Shown: in pieces, positions 17,896-27,421 of the stretch
Position numbering within the stretch: position 1 is the stretch's first letter
Layout of the letters: each line of letters starts with the position of its first letter
Source: Lachnospiraceae bacterium AC2012
GTDB lineage: Bacteria > Bacillota > Clostridia > Lachnospirales > Lachnospiraceae
Assembly: GCA_000702525.1 (NCBI GenBank)
Contig: JNIN01000001.1
Span: forward strand, 372,001 to 436,000
Direction of reading: 5' to 3'
Length of the DNA stretch: 64,000 bases
Made by a program: the position numbers and the translations under genes
The notes under the pieces: model-generated
What the model was told of the DNA's origin: nothing
The model's database searches: none
Seen by the model: the letters and a program-made list of their open reading frames with translations, nothing else

Positions 17896-19647
17896 ATGTT
17901 AGATGAATATCAGAGAAACGTAGTGGATTTTTATGAAGGTGCAGCCCTCGTTTTGGCGGGTCCGGGGTCCGGCAAGACAACATGCATATTAGAACGCATT
18001 TTATGTTTGATTGAGGAACGGCATGTTCCGCCAAATCAGATTTTGGTAATTACGTTTACCAAGGATGCAGCACTGGAAATGCAAGAGCGCTTTCGAAGGA
18101 AAACGGGTGGAGAATCGAAGGTATGCATGGGAACCTTTCATTCTATCTTTTATCATGTGCTTTTAGCGCATCCAACTTATGAGGGCTATGGCATCGTCTA
18201 TGGGAAGAGCCGTTTGCAGTTATTAAAAAGTGCATTGATACAGGTGGGCGTTATGGATGGAAAAACCGGCTTTCTCGAGAATGTAGAACGTGATATTGCA
18301 AAGTATCGAAGTGGAGGGGAGATAAAAGAATTTCAACCTTTGTCAATGGATTACAAGGATTTTGTAAGTGTACTTTCTTGTTATGATGCGATGAAGGAAT
18401 CCCGCAGAAAACTAGATTTTGACGATATGCTTTTGAAAACACGGGAACTATTAAAAAAGGATGAAGCGTATTTAAAGGAATGGCAAAAGAAATTCCAATT
18501 TTTCCTGATTGATGAAGCACAAGATATGAATGCAGTGCAGATGCAGTTGGTACAGATGTTATGCAGCAGTGGAAATGTTATGGCAGTGGGAGATGATGAC
18601 CAGAGCATCTATGGATTTCGAGGCGCTCTTCCCGGAGTGCTGAAGGAATTCGAATCCTATTTTCATGCCCATGTCATTTGTCTGCAGAATAATTATCGTT
18701 CGTTACAGGAAATTGTACAGAAATCGCAATTGGTTATAATGAAGAATCCGCAGAGATATGAAAAGGTTTTAAAATCAAAACGCGAAGATGCAGGGACTGT
18801 GATTCTTCGGCAATTTCGTACGGAACGGGAAGAGATTGCGGCAGTGATTGAAATCTGCAGAGAGGCCATACGGGATCAAAAAACATTGGGGATTTTGTTT
18901 CGAAATCGGCAGGAGGCAAGTGCATTGATCTATGCGCTGTCTTGGGAGAAAATGGCATTCTTTACGAAAGAGTCTTATCGCCTGGCTTTTTCGGATCCGA
19001 TTTCACAGAGGATATTGGATATTTTTTACGCGCTTATAAAATATCAGGAGAATGGGGATTTGGAAATGCTGGATAAAAGCTTTTTAGGAGAATTATTTGA
19101 TGATCCGTTGCAAAGAGATCGAGCACTTCGTATGATTTCCCATATGACGCCTTATGCCATCTTGAATTATTTGCGAAAGGGATTGGGGTTGGATGAATAT
19201 TTCCAATATATTGCAGAATCGAAGGAACAACTGGAAGAGTATCTCATGTATGCAGAGGAATTACAGGAATTTGTAAAGACTTGTAAGCGGTTGGATGAGG
19301 TATGGAAACGGGTGCAGGAGATGAAACATTTCCAGATGAAAAATGCCCCTTCGAATCCGGAGGAAATGTATATCCGTTTGTATACATTCCATGGATCCAA
19401 GGGGCTGGAATTTGAGCGCGTGATTATCCTCAATGTAAATGAAGGTATTACACCATCGAAAAAGGCATCAACCTCGGAAGAATTACAGGAGGAGCGCCGT
19501 ATGTTTTATGTTGCGATGACACGTGCGAAGGATCATTTGCATCTGTTCTCGATTCAGAGAAGGAGAAATGAAATCCTATATCCTTCCGTGTATCTAAAGG
19601 ATCTTACATGTCCTCAAGCTGGTCCTGAATCTCGTCAAAACGCTTAG
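17896..19647 (+). CDS. UvrD/PcrA-family SF1 DNA helicase (short form)
   Basis: ATP-dependent 3'-5' helicase, 583 residues from the ATG after GAAGAAAGGA; a longer in-frame reading upstream has no ribosome binding site. SF1A motifs in order: Q-motif (LDEYQRNVV), Walker A (AGPGSGKTT), Ia (ITFTKDAALEMQER), II (LIDEAQDMN), III (VGDDDQSIYGFRGA), IV (NNYRS), V (LYTFHGSKGLEFERV) and VI (RRMFYVAMTRAKD). It is shorter than PcrA/UvrD (usually above 700 residues), with reduced accessory subdomains and no C-terminal extension. Its last 44 bases overlap the convergent DUF1292 gene. A small inverted repeat (CGTCAG/CTGACG, about 17837-17852) lies upstream. Confidence 0.9.
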   Translation: MLDEYQRNVVDFYEGAALVLAGPGSGKTTCILERILCLIEERHVPPNQILVITFTKDAALEMQERFRRKTGGESKVCMGTFHSIFYHVLLAHPTYEGYGIVYGKSRLQLLKSALIQVGVMDGKTGFLENVERDIAKYRSGGEIKEFQPLSMDYKDFVSVLSCYDAMKESRRKLDFDDMLLKTRELLKKDEAYLKEWQKKFQFFLIDEAQDMNAVQMQLVQMLCSSGNVMAVGDDDQSIYGFRGALPGVLKEFESYFHAHVICLQNNYRSLQEIVQKSQLVIMKNPQRYEKVLKSKREDAGTVILRQFRTEREEIAAVIEICREAIRDQKTLGILFRNRQEASALIYALSWEKMAFFTKESYRLAFSDPISQRILDIFYALIKYQENGDLEMLDKSFLGELFDDPLQRDRALRMISHMTPYAILNYLRKGLGLDEYFQYIAESKEQLEEYLMYAEELQEFVKTCKRLDEVWKRVQEMKHFQMKNAPSNPEEMYIRLYTFHGSKGLEFERVIILNVNEGITPSKKASTSEELQEERRMFYVAMTRAKDHLHLFSIQRRRNEILYPSVYLKDLTCPQAGPESRQNA

Positions 19648-19912
19648 CAACTGCTTCGTATTCCGCATCATCCTGAATATTATCAAGAGATGGAGTTCCG
19701 TTTTCGTCTTCGTGATAACGATAGATATAGACCTGTGTATCATTTAATGGATTACCATGTTCATCTACAGGGAGAAGAACGATGTAGTTCTGCTCTCCGA
19801 TGTCGAAGATGGTAAGGATTTCGCAATCCATTTCTTCTCCGTTATCTAATTCTACTGTTACCATGATATCTGTATCATTTTCATCTACTGGGAAAACTTC
19901 TTCGTTTGCCAT
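19604..19912 (-). CDS. DUF1292-family small acidic protein
   Basis: A 102-residue acidic protein of the DUF1292 (YrzB-like) family. The pattern VTVELDNGEEMDCEILTIF, then NYIVLLPVDE, then QVYIYRYHEDENG is the family's compact beta-fold signature, followed by a helical acidic tail. No function is established. Minus-strand GGAGG lies 6 nt before the ATG. The last 44 bases overlap the end of the convergent helicase gene. Confidence 0.88.
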   Translation of the reverse strand: MANEEVFPVDENDTDIMVTVELDNGEEMDCEILTIFDIGEQNYIVLLPVDEHGNPLNDTQVYIYRYHEDENGTPSLDNIQDDAEYEAVAKRFDEIQDQLEDM

Positions 19913-19959
19913 ATTAACCTCCGTTCATGGGCGTTGCCCTCTTGCAAAATTATGCATAA

Positions 19960-19988
19960 ATTATACGGAAAAAAAGAGGAAAAAGCAA
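19960..19988 (-). promoter_or_regulatory. Sigma-A promoter of the DUF1292 gene
   Basis: Read on the minus strand: TTGCTT (19988-19983), a 17-bp spacer and TATAAT (19965-19960). Confidence 0.55.
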
Positions 19989-20009
19989 TCGATAGATCAA
20001 AATGTCCGC

Positions 20010-20038
20010 TATACAAAGAAAAAACGTTCAGTTATAAT
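20010..20038 (+). promoter_or_regulatory. Sigma-A promoter of the GH13-like gene
   Basis: TATACA (20010-20015), a 17-bp spacer and TATAAT (20033-20038), about 40 bp upstream of the ATG. Confidence 0.55.
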
Positions 20039-20078
20039 GTCTTTTAGTGTTTAACGTATTTGAGAAGGCAGGAGAAAT

Positions 20079-21911
20079 ATGAATTATAAGTTAAGTCCTG
20101 GAGATTATAGAACATTGGGTGTTACTTTGCGGGGGGACACAGCAGTCTTTACGTTTGAAGTAAAGACCGATGCGAAAGTAGTGATTCATCTATATGACAG
20201 GAAGAAAAAGCCGTTAGAGAAGATTGCATTAGACGAGTCCTATCGTATGGGGCGACTTTACAGTGTGGCAATCAAAGGCTTTTCTTGGGAAGAAACAGCA
20301 TATTTATTAGAACGTGATGGAGAGATTGTAGTGGATCCTTATGCAACGCGTATTTATGGTAGGGAACGCTGGGCGGAGAGACGTCGTGTGAAGGAGCATT
20401 ATCGTGTGCTGTCTGGAATTGCATCGTCGCGCTATCGTTTTAAGCATCCGAGCCCACAGATTGAAGCAAGTGATATGATTATGTACAAGCTTCATATGCG
20501 TGGATTTACGATGATGCGTGGTCTGACGGAGGAACTCGCTGGAAATGTATCCGGTATGAAGCGTAAGCTAAAGGAACTGAAAGAACTGGGTGTTACCAGT
20601 TTAGAGTTTTTGCCGTTATATGAATTTGAGGAAATGCAATATCGCTTAAAGACGGTAGAAGAGACATCCAGAAAGCCAAAACTTGTTCCGGATGAAGCTT
20701 ATGGCGTGAATTACTGGGGCTATGGTAAGGCGGACTATATGGCTCCAAAGGCTGCTTATTTCGGTAAGGAGCATCCGGAACAGCAGATGAAGGAAATGGT
20801 AGATCGCATTCATGCGCTTGGGATGGAGATTATCATGGAGATTTCTTTTGCTCCGGAGTTGTCGGCAGATTATATGCTGGATGTGTTGCACCATTGGGTA
20901 CAAGAATATCATGTAGATGGATTCCATCTTTTGGGGTATGGTCTCCCGATGGAGCGAATTGCCGAGGATGCTTTACTGGGTAGAACGAAGATTTTCCATG
21001 ATCATTTTGATGGTGCGATTTTAGAGAGAGAGAGGCAATATAAATATAAGCATCTCTTTGTTTATGATCAGGCTTTTTTATATCCGCTTCGTAAGCTTCA
21101 GAATCATATGGATGGAAGTATTATCGAGTTCGCAAATATGATGAAACGTCAGAATGAAGCCTATGGATTTGTGAATTATGCGGCAAATAATAATGGTTTT
21201 ACTTTACGTGACGTATATTCTTATAGTGAAAAGCATAATGACAGTAATGGCGAAGAAAACAGGGATGGCGATAACTATAATTTCAGCCATAACTATGGAC
21301 AGGAAGGCGAGACGAAGAGTAAGGCCATCCAAAATATCCGTATGACACATATCCGTACAGCACTTACGACAGTCCTTACGGGACAGGGTATCCCATTGCT
21401 TCTTGCCGGTGATGAGGCTGGTAATTCGCAGCAGGGCAATAATAACGCCTATTGTCAGGATAACGAGCTGGGATGGACGGAATTTAGCCGCCAGAAACGT
21501 TTCCGTGAACTTCGTAAATTTACGAAGAATATGATTGCGTTTCGTAAGGAACACAAAGTGTTGTCTCTGCCAAAACCGATGGAAATGTCAGATTACAAAC
21601 ACAAGGGAATTCCGGATTTATCCTATCATGGTAAGGAGCCATGGACGATGTGGTTATCGGATGATATGAAATCTATTGGTATTCTTTATGATGGCGCTTA
21701 TGCCGGGGAAGAATCCGATGTCATGCTTTTGTTTAATTTCTATTTTGGAGAAGATAGTTTTGCATTGCCAAAATTAAATGGCCGTAGGAAATGGTACGAA
21801 ATCATGAATACTACGGATGGGGAATTCAAATCGGTTCTTCTGAAAAATCAGAAGGAGCAAATTGTACCGGGGGGATCTGTTACAATTTTAGTTGGAAAGA
21901 AGGAACATTAA
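20079..21911 (+). CDS. Isoamylase/GlgX-like GH13 protein lacking catalytic residues (predicted pseudoenzyme)
   Basis: A 610-residue homologue of glycogen debranching enzymes. An N-terminal CBM48-like beta domain (residues 1-100) ending in VVDPYATRIYG precedes a GH13 barrel with YKLHMRGFT, YWGYGKADYMAPKAAY and a late LLLAGDEAGNSQQGNNNAYCQDN, all typical of the GlgX/TreX branch. The catalytic regions are altered. Region I (DVVYNH) reads MEISFAPE. Region II (GFRxD) reads GFHLLG at 282-286, so the nucleophile Asp is Leu285. Region III (LIAEPW) reads LFVYDQ, with Tyr329 for the acid Glu. Region IV (HD) reads Asn371-Asn372. The frame is intact over 1.8 kb, so it is probably a retained non-catalytic protein, for example a glucan-binding or regulatory one. 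Confidence 0.85.
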   Translation: MNYKLSPGDYRTLGVTLRGDTAVFTFEVKTDAKVVIHLYDRKKKPLEKIALDESYRMGRLYSVAIKGFSWEETAYLLERDGEIVVDPYATRIYGRERWAERRRVKEHYRVLSGIASSRYRFKHPSPQIEASDMIMYKLHMRGFTMMRGLTEELAGNVSGMKRKLKELKELGVTSLEFLPLYEFEEMQYRLKTVEETSRKPKLVPDEAYGVNYWGYGKADYMAPKAAYFGKEHPEQQMKEMVDRIHALGMEIIMEISFAPELSADYMLDVLHHWVQEYHVDGFHLLGYGLPMERIAEDALLGRTKIFHDHFDGAILERERQYKYKHLFVYDQAFLYPLRKLQNHMDGSIIEFANMMKRQNEAYGFVNYAANNNGFTLRDVYSYSEKHNDSNGEENRDGDNYNFSHNYGQEGETKSKAIQNIRMTHIRTALTTVLTGQGIPLLLAGDEAGNSQQGNNNAYCQDNELGWTEFSRQKRFRELRKFTKNMIAFRKEHKVLSLPKPMEMSDYKHKGIPDLSYHGKEPWTMWLSDDMKSIGILYDGAYAGEESDVMLLFNFYFGEDSFALPKLNGRRKWYEIMNTTDGEFKSVLLKNQKEQIVPGGSVTILVGKKEH

Positions 21912-21914
21912 TCG

Positions 21915-22550
21915 ATGTGTAGTGCATGGAAGCATCTTAGAACCATTTTGCATCATAAGAACCTGGTACGAAGTGGCTGTTTCAAAGTAGGTCTTTATAA
22001 GCAGGGAATGTTACATGATTTGTCGAAATATTCACCGAGTGAATTCTTAGTCGGAGCGAAGTATTATCAGGGAGATCGAAGTCCCAATAATGCGGAACGC
22101 GAGGACAGAGGCTATACTTCGGCCTGGTTACACCATAAGGGAAGAAATAAACATCATATGGAATATTGGATTGATTATTCTTTAAAAGAAGGGCATGCCA
22201 TGGCCGGTATGAAGATGCCGACGAGATATGTTGTTGAGATGGTGGTGGACCGAATCAGCGCCAGTAAGAATTATCAGAAAGAGCGTTATCAGGATGATTC
22301 CGCATTGAAATACTACGAGCATGGCAGAAAGCATTATCTGATTCATCCGGATACGGAGAAGATGTTATATTTCCTGCTGAAGATGGTTGCGGATCGCGGA
22401 GAAGAGGAGACGTATCATTTTATACGACGTGAAATCTTAAAAAATGATCGCTATTGTAAAAAACATCATCTATGTACGAAGGATGAATATGTGGGATATG
22501 ATGTGGTTTTGGAAGCGATGAAAGATTGGGAGAATCCTTTCGAAAAATAA
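21915..22550 (+). CDS. DUF5662-family protein
   Basis: A 211-residue soluble protein starting 3 bp after the GH13-like gene and so probably in its operon. The His/Asp-rich motifs LHHKNLV, GMLHDLSKYSP and WLHHKGRNKHHMEYW are characteristic of DUF5662 proteins and look like metal-ligand clusters; the HD pair recalls HD-type phosphohydrolases. No activity is established. It is followed by a strong terminator. Confidence 0.75.
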   Translation: MCSAWKHLRTILHHKNLVRSGCFKVGLYKQGMLHDLSKYSPSEFLVGAKYYQGDRSPNNAEREDRGYTSAWLHHKGRNKHHMEYWIDYSLKEGHAMAGMKMPTRYVVEMVVDRISASKNYQKERYQDDSALKYYEHGRKHYLIHPDTEKMLYFLLKMVADRGEEETYHFIRREILKNDRYCKKHHLCTKDEYVGYDVVLEAMKDWENPFEK

Positions 22551-22576
22551 ACAAAAAATTATAAATTATATTTAAT

Positions 22577-22616
22577 AAATGGTCTTTGCAATTTGTGTGT
22601 AAAGACCATTTTTTTA
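22577..22616 (+). terminator. Rho-independent terminator after the DUF5662 gene
   Basis: An 11-bp stem (AAATGGTCTTT 22577-22587 / AAAGACCATTT 22601-22611) followed by a T run. Confidence 0.88.
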
Positions 22617-22687
22617 TGTTATGATTCTTTTATCTTACTTTACGTTTCATGCCGTTCGGCAGATGTTTCCTTGGAATAGGAGAAAAT

Positions 22688-24217
22688 ATGTATGCAAAGG
22701 TATCTACAGCAATTATACGTGGCGTAGATTCTGTTTTGGTGTCCGTAGAAACGGATATCTCGCAGGGACTACCATGTATAGAGATGGTGGGCTTGTTGGC
22801 TTCGGAAGTGAAGGAATCTAAGAACCGCGTACGAGCAGCTCTTCATAATTCGGGTTTCACCATTCCCATCAAGAGAATTACAATCAATATTTCACCGGCC
22901 AGTATCCATAAATACGGAGCGGGTTTTGATTTGCCAATTGCGATTTCTATGCTGTCAGCCATGGAAATGATTTCGAAGGAGCAATTAGAAGGGGTTGCCA
23001 TGATTGGAGAACTCAGTCTGGAAGGCAAGGTGCTCCCGGTTAATGGAGTATTATCGATGGCGCTTTCTATGAAGGAGCAGGGGGCGAAAGTATTCATAGT
23101 CCCCGTGGAGAATGAAAGAGAGGCTCGTCTCGTGCCGGATTTATGTGTGGTTCCGGTAGCTTCCTTAAACGATGTGATTACGTTTTTGCAGGATGGAGAA
23201 GTGGTAACGAATCCGTGGGAGGATGATCTGGACGCGAGGAAATCGATGGTTCCCGATTTTCGGGATATCAATGGGCAGAAACTCGTGCGTAGAGCCTGTG
23301 AAGTCGCAGTTAGCGGGATGCATAATTTCCTGATGATTGGTCCGCCTGGCGCCGGTAAATCGATGATTGCAAAAGCGATTCCATCCATTCTTCCACCAAT
23401 GAATAAAGAGGAGCAAATCGAGGTTTCAAAAATCTATAGTGTGGCGGGATTATTACGGCAGGAGTCCGGATTGATTCGAAATCGACCATTTCGAAGTCCG
23501 CATCATACGATTTCGTCTGCAGGACTTGTGGGAGGTGGTGCCGTACCGCATCCGGGAGAGATATCGCTGGCACATCGCGGCGTATTATTTCTGGATGAAT
23601 TGCCGGAGTTTCATAGAGCGACGTTGGAGGTCTTACGACAGCCAATGGAGGAAGGCCATGTAAATATAGCGAGAAATAGTGGCAATTATACATTTCCATC
23701 GGATTTTATCCTGGTGGCGGCGATGAATCCGTGCAATTGTGGATATTATCCGGATATGAGTCGCTGTCGATGTAATCCTTCTTCTGTTCAACGTTATATG
23801 GGAAAGATTAGCCAACCGCTGCTCGATCGAATCGATATTGCGGTACAGGTGAGTGAAGTTCCGTTTGCAGATTTGGATTTAAAAAGTGACAACGAGTCAT
23901 CCGAGGAAATACGGAAACGCGTTTTATACGTGCAGGAGGTGCAGAGAGAACGTTTTAAAGACACCTCCTTAGTATTTAATAGCCAAATGGGAGTAGAGGA
24001 ATTAGAACGGTACTGTGCGCTCGATAAGAAGGATATGAAATTTATGGAGCAGATGTATCAGAAGATGAAATTGACGGCAAGAACCTATCATAAGGTGTTA
24101 AAAGTTGCCAGAACCATCGCAGATATGGATGGATCTCTAAAGATTGAGAAGAAACATTTGATGGAGGCGCTGATGTATCGAAGTGTAGATCGAGGATATT
24201 GGGAGGCAATGCAATGA
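22688..24217 (+). CDS. YifB/ComM-family Mg-chelatase-like AAA+ ATPase
   Basis: 509 residues. The start YAKVSTAIIRGVDSVLVSVETDISQGLPCIEMVGL and the ChlI-like N-domain define the YifB/ComM family. An AAA+ core follows, with Walker A GPPGAGKSMIAKAIP (about residue 218), Walker B VLFLDELPEF, and the Cys-containing AAMNPCNCGYYPD segment. Family members such as ComM are hexameric helicases promoting branch migration during natural transformation. AGGAG before the ATG at 22688 and homology both support this start. The stop overlaps the dprA start (ATGA), fitting a shared role in DNA uptake or recombination. Confidence 0.92.
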   Translation: MYAKVSTAIIRGVDSVLVSVETDISQGLPCIEMVGLLASEVKESKNRVRAALHNSGFTIPIKRITINISPASIHKYGAGFDLPIAISMLSAMEMISKEQLEGVAMIGELSLEGKVLPVNGVLSMALSMKEQGAKVFIVPVENEREARLVPDLCVVPVASLNDVITFLQDGEVVTNPWEDDLDARKSMVPDFRDINGQKLVRRACEVAVSGMHNFLMIGPPGAGKSMIAKAIPSILPPMNKEEQIEVSKIYSVAGLLRQESGLIRNRPFRSPHHTISSAGLVGGGAVPHPGEISLAHRGVLFLDELPEFHRATLEVLRQPMEEGHVNIARNSGNYTFPSDFILVAAMNPCNCGYYPDMSRCRCNPSSVQRYMGKISQPLLDRIDIAVQVSEVPFADLDLKSDNESSEEIRKRVLYVQEVQRERFKDTSLVFNSQMGVEELERYCALDKKDMKFMEQMYQKMKLTARTYHKVLKVARTIADMDGSLKIEKKHLMEALMYRSVDRGYWEAMQ

Positions 24218-25287
24218 AATATAAGTACTGGTTGCATCGGATGTATCTTTCTAACCAGGAGAAATGGAATCTCTTGCAGGCTTTTGGTTCTGCGGAGCGT
24301 ATCCTAGGGGCTGGGGAAGAAGAACTAGAAGATGCGTCTATTATAAAAGGGGATAAATTACAGCAGTTTCTCGCGCAGCGGGAGAGGTTTGATGTAGATC
24401 GAGAATATGAGAAATTTCAAGAACTGGGGATAGGGCTTACGTTTCGGATGGAGAAAGATTTTCCGCGTATGCTTTTACATTATGCCAATTGTCCGTTTGG
24501 TCTATATTATCGTGGAACTTTAAGAGAGATGAATCTGATGGCTATGGTAGGAGCCAGAAGATGCAGTCAATATGGGAAACTGATGGCGAAGTCGATTAGT
24601 ACTGCGCTTGTGAAGCAGGGATTTGGAATAGTAAGTGGTATGGCAAGGGGAATCGATGGTATATCGCAGAGGACGGCGATAGAAGAAGGCGGCTATACGC
24701 TTGCAGTGCTTGGGAGTGGAGTGGATGTCTGTTATCCGCCAGAGCATAAGGGGCTGTATCAGGCTATTTGTGATCGGGGCTGTATCATTTCCGAGTTTCA
24801 TCCTGGGACAGAACCTTTAAAGGAACATTTTCCGGCGAGGAATCGTTTGATTTCGGGATTGTCTACCGGGGTGATTGTAGTGGAAGCGAGAGAGAAGAGT
24901 GGATCCTTGATTACCGCAGATTTTGCATTGGAGCAGGGAAAAGATATTTATGCCGTTCCAGGTAGAATGACAGACCCGATGAGTAAGGGCTGTAATCGAT
25001 TAATTAAGAATGGTGCATTACCTATTTTATCGGTCGAGGAATTGCTTACAGATATAGGAGAATTTGCATTTCCTACGGAAACAATCTTTCATAATCCCAT
25101 TATGGAGACCCTTGAAAAAGAAAATTTGTTGGTGTATAGTTGTCTAGATTTCTATGCGATAGGGCTAGAAGAAATAATTCGTAAAACAAACCTCGATTTA
25201 TTGAGCGTACTTTCTAGTATTACAGATTTAGAGGAAGCGGGGTTAATTAAAGAGGTTTTTAAAAATCAATATATACGACTAACATAG
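24214..25287 (+). CDS. dprA: DNA-processing protein DprA (Smf)
   Basis: A 357-residue RecA-loading, ssDNA-binding protein. The Rossmann-like core has MVGARRCSQYG, VSGMARGIDGISQRTAI, LGSGVDVCYPPEH, FPARNRLISGLS and SGSLITADFALEQGKDIYAVPG. The C-terminal 70 residues form a winged-helix (DprA_WH) domain. The ATG at 24214 overlaps the yifB stop and has GGGAGG 8 nt upstream, so this start is preferred. It lies 19 bp before topA, as in Bacillus. Confidence 0.95.
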   Translation: MKYKYWLHRMYLSNQEKWNLLQAFGSAERILGAGEEELEDASIIKGDKLQQFLAQRERFDVDREYEKFQELGIGLTFRMEKDFPRMLLHYANCPFGLYYRGTLREMNLMAMVGARRCSQYGKLMAKSISTALVKQGFGIVSGMARGIDGISQRTAIEEGGYTLAVLGSGVDVCYPPEHKGLYQAICDRGCIISEFHPGTEPLKEHFPARNRLISGLSTGVIVVEAREKSGSLITADFALEQGKDIYAVPGRMTDPMSKGCNRLIKNGALPILSVEELLTDIGEFAFPTETIFHNPIMETLEKENLLVYSCLDFYAIGLEEIIRKTNLDLLSVLSSITDLEEAGLIKEVFKNQYIRLT

Positions 25288-25306
25288 ACTAAAAGGAGTT
25301 ATGGGA

Positions 25307-27394
25307 ATGGCTAAGAATCTTGTAATCGTGGAGTCCCCAGCAAAGGTTAAGACAATTAAAAAGTTTTTGGGAAGCAACTATCAGGTTATGGCATCTCAGG
25401 GGCATGTAAGGGATTTGCCGAAGAGTCAGCTTGGTATTGATGTGGAGCATGATTTTGAACCAAAGTACATCACCATCAGGGGGAAGGGTGAACTTTTGGC
25501 ACAGCTTCGTAAAGAGGCGAAGAAAGCATCGAAAATCTATCTCGCAACTGACCCGGACCGCGAGGGTGAAGCGATTTCGTGGCATTTGATTCATTCACTT
25601 CATTTGGAAGATAAGAATGTAGCACGAATCACATTTAATGAAATTACAAAGAGTGCAGTAAAGAGCTCACTGAAGAATCCAAGAGAGATTGATATGGATC
25701 TTGTGGATTCGCAGCAGGCGCGTAGAATCCTTGACCGTATGGTGGGATATGAGATTTCCCCACTTCTCTGGGCGAAGGTAAAGCGTGGTCTGTCTGCAGG
25801 ACGTGTGCAGTCTGTTGCACTTCGTATCATCTGTGATCGAGAAGAAGAAATTGATGCATTTATTCCTCAGGAATATTACACATTAGATGTGATTTTAAAA
25901 GAGGCAAAATCTAAGAAGGATTTTGTTGCAAGCTTCTATGGAAATAAAGATGGTAAGATGGATATTTCCGACAAGGAAACACTCGATAAGATTGTGAAGG
26001 AAATCGGAGATTCCGAATTCAAGATTGCTTCTGTGAAGAAATCCAATCGTGAGAAGAAGCCACCGCTTCCATTTACAACATCTACGATGCAGCAGGAAGC
26101 ATTTAAGGCTTTGAATTTTAATATTCAGAAGACCATGCGAATTGCACAGCAGTTATATGAAGGCGTGGATATTAAAGGTGAGGGTACGGTCGGTTTGATT
26201 ACATACCTTCGTACAGACAGTACACGAGTATCCGATGAAGCACAGGAAGCTGCTAAGGAATTTATCTCTGAAAATTATGGAGAAGAATTCCTCGGAGCAA
26301 CGAATGCTGCAACAAAGAAGAAGGCAACGAAGGTGCAGGATGCGCATGAAGCAATTCGTCCATCGAATATTATGCGTACACCAGCGGAAATCAAGGAATC
26401 GCTATCGAGAGATCAGTTCCGTCTGTATCAGTTAATCTGGAAACGTTTCGCGGCGAGCCAGATGTGCGCTGCAAAATTCGAAAATACTTCCGCTAAGATT
26501 TCTGCCGGAGATTATGTATTCTCAGCATCTGCATCAAAGCGTATCTTTGATGGTTTTATGCTGATTTATACAAGTGCAGATGAGGAAGAAGAGAAAAAGA
26601 AGAATATTGTAAATGATTTGACAGAAGAATCTGTTTTGAAGTTTGAATCTTTTGAGGAGAAGCAACATTTCACACAGCCACCTGCACATTTTACAGAAGC
26701 TTCTTTGGTGCATACATTGGAAGAACTTGGAATCGGAAGACCAAGTACATATTCACCTACAATTACAACAATTCAGAAGAGACGTTATATTACAAAAGAA
26801 GGACGTAATATCTATGTCACAGAGTTGGGTGAAGTAGTGAATAAGATTATGAAGGAGTCCTTCCCATCTGTTGTGGATGAGAACTTCACGGCGACGATGG
26901 AGAGTCTGCTTGATGGCGTAGAAGAAGGAACGGTGAATTGGAAATCCGTAGTGGAAAACTTCTATCCGGATCTTCATGAATCTGTTGTGAAAGCGGAGAA
27001 AGAGTTAGAGCAGGTTAAGATTGAAGACGAAGTAACCGATGTAATCTGTGAAGAATGTGGACGAAACATGGTAGTGAAATACGGACCACATGGCAAATTC
27101 TTGGCTTGCCCAGGATTCCCGGATTGTAGAAATACAAAGCCATATCTTGAGAAGATTGGTGTGAAGTGTCCGAAGTGCGAGAAGGATATTGTTATTCGTA
27201 AGACAAAGAAGGGTAGACGATTCTTCGGATGTGAAGACTATCCAAATTGTGACTTTATGAGTTGGCAGAGACCGGTTGAGAAACCATGTCCAAAGTGTAA
27301 CAGCTTTATGGTAATCAAAGGAAATAAAACGGTATGTTCAGATCCGGAATGTGGTTACTCAGAAATCACATCCGAAAATGATGCTGAAAAGTAA
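25307..27394 (+). CDS. topA: DNA topoisomerase I (type IA)
   Basis: A 695-residue enzyme relaxing negative supercoils. An N-terminal TOPRIM domain (LVIVESPAKVKTIKKFLG; DPDREGEAISWH), the active-site Tyr in GLITYLRTDSTR, and GRPSTYSPTI are present. Three C-terminal zinc-ribbon-like units follow (CEECGRNMVVK...CPGFPDC, CPKCEKDIVIR...CEDYPNC, CPKCNSFMVIK...CSDPEC). AAGGAG is 8 nt before the ATG at 25307; an ATG at 25301 is too close to it. The frame ends just before the codY promoter. Confidence 0.97.
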   Translation: MAKNLVIVESPAKVKTIKKFLGSNYQVMASQGHVRDLPKSQLGIDVEHDFEPKYITIRGKGELLAQLRKEAKKASKIYLATDPDREGEAISWHLIHSLHLEDKNVARITFNEITKSAVKSSLKNPREIDMDLVDSQQARRILDRMVGYEISPLLWAKVKRGLSAGRVQSVALRIICDREEEIDAFIPQEYYTLDVILKEAKSKKDFVASFYGNKDGKMDISDKETLDKIVKEIGDSEFKIASVKKSNREKKPPLPFTTSTMQQEAFKALNFNIQKTMRIAQQLYEGVDIKGEGTVGLITYLRTDSTRVSDEAQEAAKEFISENYGEEFLGATNAATKKKATKVQDAHEAIRPSNIMRTPAEIKESLSRDQFRLYQLIWKRFAASQMCAAKFENTSAKISAGDYVFSASASKRIFDGFMLIYTSADEEEEKKKNIVNDLTEESVLKFESFEEKQHFTQPPAHFTEASLVHTLEELGIGRPSTYSPTITTIQKRRYITKEGRNIYVTELGEVVNKIMKESFPSVVDENFTATMESLLDGVEEGTVNWKSVVENFYPDLHESVVKAEKELEQVKIEDEVTDVICEECGRNMVVKYGPHGKFLACPGFPDCRNTKPYLEKIGVKCPKCEKDIVIRKTKKGRRFFGCEDYPNCDFMSWQRPVEKPCPKCNSFMVIKGNKTVCSDPECGYSEITSENDAEK

Positions 27395-27405
27395 AAATTT
27401 CCTTA

Positions 27406-27420
27406 ATTTGTCTGAAAATT
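27406..27420 (+). promoter_or_regulatory. CodY-binding box upstream of codY
   Basis: ATTTGTCTGAAAATT matches 13 of 15 positions of the CodY consensus AATTTTCWGAAAATT. It ends one base before the codY -35. A weaker second match (11 of 15; about 27418-27432, AATTCTTGAAAAATT) overlaps the -35 itself. CodY bound here would block polymerase, indicating negative autoregulation. Confidence 0.72.
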
Positions 27421-27421
27421 C

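Noticed and set aside
22843-23388. A 181-codon minus-strand frame.
   Set aside because: Antisense shadow of the yifB AAA+ gene, whose motifs are unambiguous.
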